From Mesostigma viride (lineage: Eukaryota; Streptophyta; Mesostigmatophyceae; Mesostigmatales; Mesostigmataceae), in the NCBI GenBank assembly GCA_009746045.1, contig RPFO01000114.1, forward strand, positions 1,873,411 to 1,937,410: a DNA stretch of 64,000 bases, read 5' to 3'. Below, one piece after another: positions 58,501-64,000 of this stretch (position 1 is its first letter; every line of letters starts with the position of its first letter). The notes below the pieces were generated by a model, which saw only the letters and a program-made list of their open reading frames with translations, was not told the DNA's origin and did not search any database. The position numbers were made by a program, and so were the translations under genes.

Positions 58501-60148
58501 AAGATGCGACCGCCGGCGTTTCTGTCAGTCGTATTCTTGTTCTCAGTTGAGTTGTGCTTATTTGGGAGGACTGTCGATGTGTCTCTGCGCGTTGTTGCCC
58601 TACGGGGATGCAGGTTACCGAACAAGTCGGCAAGATGATCGAAGTTGTCAGGCAGCTCGGGAACGCCATGAACGCCGAGGACACAGCCCAAGCCAAGGCA
58701 ACGTGGGGCTCAGCGCTGGGGGATGTGCACCGGGCCTACCAGGCATATGGACCCGTCAAGAGAGGGAAGGGCGTGTCTCTCCCAACTCCTCTGTACGGCA
58801 AGATCTGGGCGATTGTGAAGCCCTTTTGGCAGAAAGGAGAGCAAGCCAAGGCCGAAGGGGACGGCGCAGGCGACAAGGCAGGAGGGGCTGAAGAGACGGA
58901 CAAGTGGGGGCCGGACCAGAAGAACTTCATGCAGCGCTGGCTGTTCTGGTGTGAGGACCCTTTGAAGCCCGCTGTCGACGGCAAGCCGGCGATCGCACAG
59001 GATATCGCGGCTCGGCAAGACTTCCTTGACACGCGCCCTAAAGACAAGGCGCACGAACTGTCCATTTTCACCGCGCATCGGGAACTTGCGAGTTTCCAGT
59101 ACTTCGACAGCCTGATCCAAGCGCCGATCATGTCCTGTGAGGCCCCTCCCAGCAACCTGATAAAAATAATGGAAGTCGCCAAGAATTTGATAGAGGCGGC
59201 AAAGCAATTCGCCCACATCAAGTTCCTGGAGAACCCCGAGCTGATGGCCGCTTGCAAACAACTAAACGGGACTTTCGACCCCGTATTGGTGAGGGAGCAC
59301 GTGTTTGGCGTGAAGCTGAAGGGCACCGTCGCCACGGACCTCGACAAGTTCATCGCCGACTGCCGCCTGACCAGAGACTTTTGGCGGGTGATCGTCACGG
59401 CCACGAGGGCGATCATTCTCACGCTGAGGGACCTTCCGCCGGCTAAAAGGAAAGTGGTCGACCAGAAGGACTGGAAGTTCCCGAGAGGGCTGCTCGCTTC
59501 CCACCCCCGTCATTTGTATGACGATTTGGGGGTGAAGACCAAACATCTGCTGGGTGTGCCACAGCAGGAGGCGGCGGCGGAGGAGGAGGTGCAGGCGGCG
59601 GCTAAGGAGGAGGGGACTGCCAAGGCCAAGAGGGGGTGGTGGGACAGGCTGGAAGCCTTCACCTATTGGGACGGGGTGAAGATGGGACCCGACTGGATCG
59701 CATACAGGACAATGACATGGAAGGAAAACGAAAAAAGAAAGGATCTGGTGGTGACGAAGGTGGTGGACGAGTTGTACACGGGGTCTGAAGACCTTCCTGG
59801 GAAGCTGAAGGACCAGGCGTTTGCTGTGCTGGACCTGACAGCTGACAGCAACGAGAAGTGGAGGAACCTGCGCGAGTGGGATCAAGACTGTATTCCGGTC
59901 GACAGCCAGATACCCTTACCCTCCTCCCGTTTGAGCATTGCCGCGTGGGATGTGGTTGACCAGATCACCAAGGCCCTGTTGAAGGGACCCTCCAGAGTTC
60001 TGCTGGTGTTCGGGTTACCCGCCCATATCCGCCGGTGGAAGCGCCTGGTCCGACTTATCAAATATCGGCTTCTTGAAGATGGGTGGCAAGACGTCGACAT
60101 GGACTTTGCCGTGGTCGTGGACGACGAAGACGACGGGGATCATCATTC

Positions 60149-60213
<65 letters not shown>

Positions 60214-61177
60214 GCTCGGAGAAGGAAGAGGGGGAGGAGGAAGAGGGGGAGGAGGAAGAGCGGGAGGAGGAAGAGGGGGAGGAGGATATTGCTGAGGGGC
60301 ACCCGCCCGGGGTGGGTGGGGGGCAGGCGGAGGGGGAGAAAGGGGATGGGGATGGGGAGGAGGGAGGAGGGGGAGGGGGAGAGGGACGGGGGAGGAGATG
60401 GAAGGGGAGGGAAAAAGCGCAGTCGGGATGATGGAGGCTCGCGGGAGGAGACAATGGGGGGGATGAAGACAAAAGGGGGGGAGGTAAGCGCCAGCGTGCT
60501 GGTGAAGGAGACTCGAGGCCTGTCGTTGGAAACGCCGGCGGGCGTATCTGTGATGAGGAGGGGGATCGCCAGCGGGAGGGAGGCTCGCGGCCTGTTACTG
60601 GAAACGCCGGCGGGCGTATCTGTGATGAGGAGGGGGATCGCCAGCAGGAAGGAGGCTCGCGGCCTGTTACTGGAAACGCCGGCGGGCGTATCTGTGATGA
60701 GGATGGGGATCGCCAGCAGGAAGCAGGCTCGCGGCCTGTTACTGGTAGCGCCGGCGGGCGTTCCCGATTTACGGGAGGCGGTCGTGTCCGACAGATGGGA
60801 ATGAGGCCTCGTCAGGATTCATGGGGACCCCCGGTTGAGGGGACCCCCGCCCTCGCCTCGGTTTCTTTGGGTCTGGGTGACGATCCCGTACCGTCGTCAG
60901 GAAGGACGGTTGTGATGACTTTGCCCCCCGCTCGACGGGGATGGAGCAATGCCCGAACACGATACTGCTGAATGAGGATGACGATCCGGAGCCGTCGGCT
61001 GACACGGATTTTGTTGCGAGCACCCCACTGCAGAAGAGGGTATTGGAGGCTCGTAACGTGGAGGGTCCGCCGAAAGTCTCAGGTGGAGGGCCGGCGTTTG
61101 CCGGATTGATGCGCCCGACTGAGGTGGTCGATGTTGAGGCGCCGCCAGGGACATCGACCGCACCGTTACCGCATTGA
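46586..61177 (+). CDS. Long multi-exon gene of unknown function
   Basis: Proposed exons are 46586-47260, 47382-47438, 47566-47646, 47771-48277, 48720-49906, 58614-60483 and about 60901-61177. Most junctions are phase 0 GT...AG, which supports one gene. The start follows TGTTGCAG. Segments are a Pro/Gln/Arg-rich N-terminus ([15 protein letters not shown]), a helical [12 protein letters not shown]...[17 protein letters not shown] region, [20 protein letters not shown], a 500-residue globular part with [19 protein letters not shown] and [20 protein letters not shown], then about 20 Asp (GAT repeats, 60151-60212) and an acidic Glu-rich tail. I recognise no known domain. Two frame changes fall in G-runs (49345-49351 and about 60300-60400), so either the assembly has indels or there are two genes, the second starting at ATG 49358. 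The intron after 49906 holds an 8.5-kb insertion. Confidence 0.6.
47702..47721 (+). repeat. Palindromic motif in an intron of the long gene
   Basis: GTTACGACGGCCGGCGTTTC in the middle of intron 47647-47770. Confidence 0.85.
48278..48719 (+). repeat. Intron made of three tandem 151-bp donor-motif units
   Basis: Each unit has an exon-end-like GGGGAAYGAG, then a donor (GTAAGT at 48278, CCAAGT at 48429, GTAAGT at 48581), then TACCTCTGTTGTGAGGGGGG, then the motif GTTGCGACGGCCGGCGTTTC (48335, 48486, 48638) and a T-rich tract. Only the last unit reaches the acceptor AACGCAG at 48719. The middle donor is destroyed. Confidence 0.9.
49916..50004 (+). repeat. Two palindromic motifs left of the nested insertion
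   Basis: GTTGCGACCGCCGGCGTTTC (49916), nine bases after the donor at 49907, and GATGCGACCGCCGGCGTTTC (49985). The second copy and its left flank (ATGCCAT, GGTCAA) are repeated at 58485-58522 on the far side of the insertion. Confidence 0.85.
50054..50800. other. Left interior of the nested element, no gene
   Basis: AT-rich sequence with scattered CTA/ACTA words (50165-50270) and no convincing exon. It grades into C-rich repeats after 50720. Confidence 0.4.
50801..51175. repeat. CCCCCG simple repeat
   Basis: CCCCGC-type hexamers with length variation. Frames rich in Pro/Arg or Gly/Ala here are artefacts. Confidence 0.95.
51190..52190. repeat. CCCACG hexamer repeat in two blocks
   Basis: Blocks 51190-51420 and 51540-52190 of CCCACG hexamers. 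Each is followed by related sequence of about 120 bp (CACCCTAGCCTCACCCCTAC, CCACAGCCAGAAGTA), at 51425-51540 and 52185-52305, so the whole is a tandem segmental duplication with a period near 770 bp. Confidence 0.95.
52457..52580. repeat. CCCCTG hexamer repeat
   Basis: About 20 near-perfect copies of TGCCCC. Confidence 0.95.
52600..53600. other. No gene recognised
   Basis: Contains an imperfect GCAAAC/GCAAAG hexamer tract at about 53095-53150 and otherwise unrecognised sequence. Confidence 0.4.
53778..54388. repeat. 0.6-kb foldback inverted repeat
   Basis: Arms of about 295 bp (53778 to about 54070 and about 54095-54388) are nearly perfect inverted copies around a loop of about 24 bp centred at 54083. 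The arms hold direct repeats of AAATGTACTAAG and CACGTGATTGG. The right arm contains the first codons of the frame at 54315, so the left arm carries an inverted duplicate of that gene start. Confidence 0.9.
54315..54821 (+). CDS. Protein with membrane segment and CxCxxxC motif, nested element
   Basis: 168 residues from ATG at 54315. A hydrophobic stretch [18 protein letters not shown] is followed by [20 protein letters not shown] and a basic helical segment ([20 protein letters not shown]). A short Cys motif followed by conserved Arg/Leu helices recalls the N-terminal region of some eukaryotic DDE transposase-like proteins, but no catalytic core follows, so this may be a relic. The start lies inside the foldback arm. 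A further exon-like piece, [20 protein letters not shown], is in frame at 54857-54972. Confidence 0.4.
   Translation: MHIELSGLVADMAVETEGVLWLCWDIIVAICFLAFAIMVMGHHGKRKFAAIVLSGSTHAGSLVTDETFDCKCGHECMKPIRISHLQALRSAWFSPGRKQEDRKAAIKQQLHQGGYDAITTMSSSTRHKFVHGAGFRFVLDGGVKDMNIGFVTPFHFRVSLSRRPSGTA
55216..56996 (+). pseudogene. Tudor-like protein of the nested element, frame-shifted
   Basis: Three consecutive frames seem to form one product. The first (55216-55662) has a long Gly/Ala tract of GGCGC repeats ending in [18 protein letters not shown]. The second (55647-56378) begins [15 protein letters not shown] and includes [20 protein letters not shown]. The third (56388-56996) includes [15 protein letters not shown] and [10 protein letters not shown], then [11 protein letters not shown] and [17 protein letters not shown], a Tudor/SH3-like pattern matching the fragment at 17749-18039. 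Frame changes at GGGG (about 55650) and near 56370 could be decay, sequencing indels or an intron. A Glu-rich stretch follows to 57222. Confidence 0.45.
57227..57600. other. No gene recognised
   Basis: Sequence between the Glu-rich reading frame and the satellite; probably 3' untranslated or spacer DNA. Confidence 0.4.
57601..58430 (-). repeat. 173-bp tandem repeat of the nested element, about 4.8 copies
   Basis: TGCTAGCAAAYGTCAC landmarks at 57641, 57802, 57976, 58149 and 58321 give a period of about 173 bp. Blocks TGTCACTATTTTGAGTTCAG, ATGGTCTATTCTAGTGG and TTGCTTGCAA align in order with the outer element's satellite, so the arrays are diverged homologues. Confidence 0.85.
58503..58522 (+). 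repeat. Palindromic motif right of the nested insertion
   Basis: GATGCGACCGCCGGCGTTTC, matching the copy at 49985 on the left of the insertion. Confidence 0.85.
60483..60775 (+). repeat. 72-bp tandem repeats with reversed palindromic motif
   Basis: Four units with motif copies at 60529, 60601, 60673 and 60745, here in the orientation opposite to the gene (GAAACGCCGGCGGGCGTATC). They follow a donor-like GAG-GTAAGC at 60484, so they may be intronic. The 72-bp unit is also open in frame ([15 protein letters not shown]), so a coding repeat is possible. Confidence 0.85.
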
Positions 61178-61243
61178 CGGATATCTTCGATCGACCAAGG
61201 ATGCCCTTCCACGCTCCAACGGTACATTCGGCCGGTAAATTTC

Positions 61244-61249
61244 ATTTTC
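61244..61249 (+). terminator. AATAAA polyadenylation-like signal
   Basis: AATAAA about 70 bases after the stop at 61177 in an AT-rich context; it fits the 3' end of the long gene. Confidence 0.4.
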
Positions 61250-61571
61250 AATAAACGAGTTTAATAAGTACCTTAATATATTTCTACATAAGTTTTTTTG
61301 CATCAGTCCATGGCTTCATTGATTTCTCACACGACCCTTCCGTATTCATGTTAATTGGCATGTGCTTACGTGCAGGGAAAGGCGAAGAAGAAACTCCAGT
61401 TCGGTTTCCCCGTGGATCCGCGTCTGGGACTGTGTCCAGAGAGGCCGGCCGTGTTGTTGGCCAGGCCGCGGTCGGCGAACCAGTTGCACAACCGGGGCGG
61501 GAGGGGACGAGCTCCCACCCAACCCATCACCCTTACCGTGCGGTCAGCCAGAAAAAACGTACGAAGAGTTG

Positions 61572-62057
61572 ATGGCAGAGGCGGCGGCTGCGCAGGGGCA
61601 GAAGGCAAAACGTCGGGGAGGGGGCAGGCGAGGGGCGGGGCAGGAGACGGAGGGTGCCGACGAACCTGCACAGCCGCAGAAGGGTGGTGGTCAGGGCAGA
61701 GATGCGACGGCCGAAAACCGAATCAGGGACGTTCGGCCGGACGTCCGGATGCGCTTTATGGATGGCGCGAAACTGAGTCGCGGAGGTTGGAGTTCGAAAT
61801 GGGTAGACGAGGTGTGCATAAACTGGGAGCACAAGTACCCCAAGAAGGAAGATTTTCCGCTCTTTGGCACCCTCCTGGGCAAAGAGAGGGAGAAGGTGGT
61901 GTTCAGATGGTTTGATGAAGGGCACGACCTCGGTTGGAGTAATGAGTGCGAGCAAAAGTTTCGTTTCCCTCTGAAGTTCGCTAGAGAACATGTTACTCTC
62001 CTGAAGGAAGGCGCCAGCTGGGACAACATTCCTTCATATCGACCTGGCAAGCGATGA
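61572..62057 (+). CDS. Last gene of the right block, unknown basic protein
   Basis: 161 residues from ATG at 61572. It has an Ala/Gln and Lys/Arg-rich N-terminus (AAAAQGQKAKRRGGGRRGAG), then a compact aromatic C-terminal half (GGWSSKWVDEVCINWEHKYP, VVFRWFDEGHDLGWSNEC, FPLKFAREHVTLLKEGASWD) and a stop at 62055-62057. No domain is recognised. An exon probably begins at 61376 after CTTACGTGCAG, so the coding region may extend upstream through GKAKKKLQFGFPVDPRLG with a frame change, or this is the last exon of the long gene. Confidence 0.5.
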   Translation: MAEAAAAQGQKAKRRGGGRRGAGQETEGADEPAQPQKGGGQGRDATAENRIRDVRPDVRMRFMDGAKLSRGGWSSKWVDEVCINWEHKYPKKEDFPLFGTLLGKEREKVVFRWFDEGHDLGWSNECEQKFRFPLKFAREHVTLLKEGASWDNIPSYRPGKR

Positions 62058-62588
62058 TGGGCGAGGACTTTGCACGAAATCGCGTTTTGCACGTAATTGC
62101 CCACCGCAACGTGGAGAAATGCAGATGTACATAGTAGTTGGATCAGTTACCGTGACTTTGGGCAGTTTAGTAGTTGGGGTGACGTGTCCAATGTATATAT
62201 GGTGGGGCGCGTCCAAGGGGGTCCACGCTGATTGAGCACTTGCATGTGTTCTTTCAACATATTCGGACATGTATGAAATGAATAAATTGTTTGGACGATT
62301 GCAAATTGATTGATTGAAGAATGAGATACCATTAATAATTGAAAAATGTAAAACCTCATTGTGAATTTGTACTTCAAACTTTCACATGCATGCCCCAAAT
62401 TGTGCATTTGTGCAGGTTTTAATTATGAGAAGTAGCATTTCTCTACAAATATTGAGAAATTTAGGGGCACTTGGGGTTGTTGGCCATGTTCATTCATGAT
62501 AAAATGGACTTTTTATGCTGTAAAATCATATTCCACTAGTCCAAAACGCTGCTTTCATGACGTCAAAAGTACCAGCAATGGCCCTAGG
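62058..62588. repeat. Right subterminal DNA with module shared with the palindrome
   Basis: From about 62310 to 62550 the sequence (ATGAGATACCATTAATAATT, CTTTCACATGCATGCCC, TTTAGGGGCACTT, TTCATTCATGATAAAAT, CATATTCCACT) is collinear with 36478-36690 and, inverted, with 28330-28570. No gene is seen. Confidence 0.75.
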
Positions 62589-62615
62589 TTGGAGCAGTAG
62601 ATGTTGGGGACGCCC

Positions 62616-63545
62616 TCACATGTCACCATTTGAGCTCAGAATGAGCCCAATTTTTGTGGGTGGTCTATTTTCATGGTCTAGATGCTGCCTGCACGAATCC
62701 AGCCTGATATGAGTTCATTTGTTCACTATTCATATTTGTTTCATGTAAGAAAAGGGGGAAAATGACGAAAAACTGCACATGTATGCGGTCAAATGTCACC
62801 ATTTGAGCTCAGAATGAGCCCAATTTTTGTGGGTGGTCTATTTTCATGGTCTAGATGCTGCCTGCAAGAACCCAGCCTGATACGAGTTCATTTGTCCACT
62901 GTTCATATTTGTTTCATGTAAGAAAAGGGGGAAAATGACGAAAAACTGCACATGTATGCTGTCACATGTCACCATTTGAGCTCAGAATGAGCCCAATTTT
63001 TGTGGGTGGTCTATTTTCATGGTATACATGCTGCCTGCAAGAATCCAGCCTGATATGAGTTCATTTGTCCACTATTCATATTTGTTTCATGTAAGAAAAG
63101 GGGGAAAATGACGAAAAACTGCACATGTATGCGGTCACATGTCACCATTTGAGCTCAGAATGAGCCCAATTTTTGTGGGTGGTCTATTTTCATGGTCTAG
63201 ATGCTGCCTGCAAGAACCCAGCCTGATATGAGTTCATTTGTTCACTGTTCATATTTGTTTCATGTAAGAAAAGGGGGAAAATGACGAAAAACTGCACATG
63301 TATGCTGTCACATGTCACCATTTGAGCTCAGAATGAGCCCAATTTTTGTGGGTGGTCTATTTTCATGGTCTAGATGCTGCCTGCAAGAATCCAGCCTGAT
63401 ATGAGTTCATTTGTTCACTATTCATATTTGTTTCATGTAAGAAAAGGGGGAAAATGACGAAAAACTGCACATGTATGCTGTCACATGTCACCATTTGAGC
63501 TCAGAATGAGCCCAATTTTTGTGGGTGGTCTATTTTCATGGTCTG
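62616..63545 (-). repeat. 173-bp subterminal satellite, right array, second part
   Basis: Continuation of the array cut at 20814, about 5.4 copies, starting with the second TCAC of the target duplication. It ends about 105 bp before the right terminus of the outer element. Confidence 0.95.
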
Positions 63546-63653
63546 AAGGCTGGATGACCCCTGCTTTATTGACAAATATAAGGATTTAATCACATGTGGA
63601 AAAATTGAGTAAAATTTATGAAATTGAGCAAACACTTATGAATCCCCTCTGAG

Positions 63654-64000
63654 TCGCACGCTGGCTGCTGAGCTCCCCACCATCCGCACCACCACCGCCA
63701 CCCTCCTCGCCTTCACCCCCCCCCTCCGCCTCCACCGACTCCATCACCGCCCAGCTCCGCGACATTGACCAGCGTCTTAACATGTTAAGGATAATGCCAT
63801 CGCTATCGAGGTCCTGCCCAGAACACCGCAGGCCTGACCGCCCAGGCGGTGAAGGGCATTGCCGCCAAGCCAGCCCCTGCTGGCCTGGCCGGCGACTTGC
63901 TCCCCCCATTACGACCTGGGCGGACATGCTTAAGCAGCACACCACCAAGCCACCACCTCCGCCGTCGCAGCCCAGCTCCAGCGGCAGACGCTTGACCTCC
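63654..64000 (+). pseudogene. Gag-like ORF, 3' part after the outer element
   Basis: Continues the frame broken at 15047 (SRTLAAELPTIRTTTATLLA), then needs a frame change in the C-run at 63716-63724 to read SITAQLRDIDQRLN. Another change near 63790-63810 leads to GLTAQAVKGIAAKPAPAGLA, and a third gives TWADMLKQH. The pieces suggest a coiled coil and a Pro-rich linker, as in retroelement ORF1 proteins, with decay or homopolymer errors. It continues beyond the window. Confidence 0.45.

Larger units (their letters stand above)
20815..62615. mobile_element. Inner giant TIR transposon, 41.8 kb, with cargo genes
   Basis: Ends are perfect 27-bp inverted repeats beginning GGGCGTCCCCAACATCTACT (20815-20841 and complement of 62589-62615), plus a second matching word GGTACTTTTGA slightly further in. 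The flanking 4-bp duplication TCAC and the exactly restored satellite prove insertion into the outer element. Contents are a DDE-type transposase gene reading toward the left end, a block of same-strand genes reading toward the right end, and younger insertions between and within them (27154-37791, 39001-39648, about 50031-58488). Subtracting those leaves roughly 20 kb. A 4-bp duplication with this style of DDE protein is compatible with Sola-like elements, but this is a tentative placement. Confidence 0.85.
15048..63650. mobile_element. Outer TIR transposon (6.8 kb without the inner element)
   Basis: Left end GAGGGGATTCATAGGTGTTT and the reverse complement of the right end GAGGGGATTCATAAGTGTTT agree over about 33 bp with two mismatches. 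Both ends are followed by arrays of the same 173-bp satellite in opposite orientation, the left reading inward from 15130 and the right at 20030-20814 plus 62616-63545. The flanking target duplication is TGA. After removing the 41.8-kb inner element it is about 6.8 kb and encodes no transposase that I recognise, so it is probably non-autonomous. Three-base duplications with subterminal repeats are known from CACTA-type and some other cut-and-paste families, but the terminal bases do not match CACTA. Confidence 0.75.

Overview
The window is eukaryotic nuclear DNA. It has spliceosomal introns with GT/GC...AG ends, AATAAA-type 3' signals, a PHD finger, a MYND finger, Tudor-like domains and LINE debris. 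Minisatellite-stuffed introns and GC-rich coding sequence suggest a unicellular alga, but I cannot name the organism. There are no rRNA genes, CRISPR arrays or bacterial operons. A 602-base N gap lies inside a CT microsatellite. Genes were read by eye from splice sites and reading frames, so exon ends are proposals.

Layout. Positions 1-8656 hold the best host gene, a PlsC/LPAAT-type acyltransferase with four phase-0 exons between 3337 and 8656. Its introns carry 38-bp, 22-bp and 59-bp minisatellites. Positions 8657-14449 hold small or partial genes (a membrane protein, a PHD-finger gene) and dispersed repeats. A gag-like gene starts at 14450 and is broken at 15047; its likely continuation reappears at 63651.

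Between those points lies a nest of mobile DNA. (1) An outer element (15048-63650) has ~33-bp terminal inverted repeats (TIRs), a TGA target duplication and subterminal arrays of a 173-bp satellite. (2) Inside its right-hand satellite sits an inner element (20815-62615, 41.8 kb) with 27-bp perfect TIRs and a TCAC target duplication; removing it restores the satellite exactly. (3) The inner element carries, leftward-reading, a DDE transposase-like gene (21478-24820) and, rightward-reading, a compact block of about seven genes (42975-62057). These include a MYND-finger protein, two proteins with an identical C-x4-C-K-K-x8-C-x2-H motif, and a long multi-exon gene. (4) It has in turn been loaded with a 10.6-kb palindrome (27154-37791) holding about 110 copies of a 71-bp repeat, a 0.65-kb inverted repeat (39001-39648), CT repeats, and an 8.5-kb TIR element (about 50031-58488) inside an intron.

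The most unusual signal is a short near-palindrome, GWTRCGMCNNNNGKCGYWTC, in about 30 copies. I find it only in DNA that belongs to the inner element itself: introns and gene flanks of the transposase gene, and introns and gene gaps of the right-hand block. I find none in the outer element, the acyltransferase locus, or the DNA inserted later. It therefore acts as a signature of one giant transposon and may be a cis-acting DNA or RNA element. A second recurring oddity is tandem duplication of exon ends together with their 5' splice sites inside introns, seen in at least four introns of three genes.
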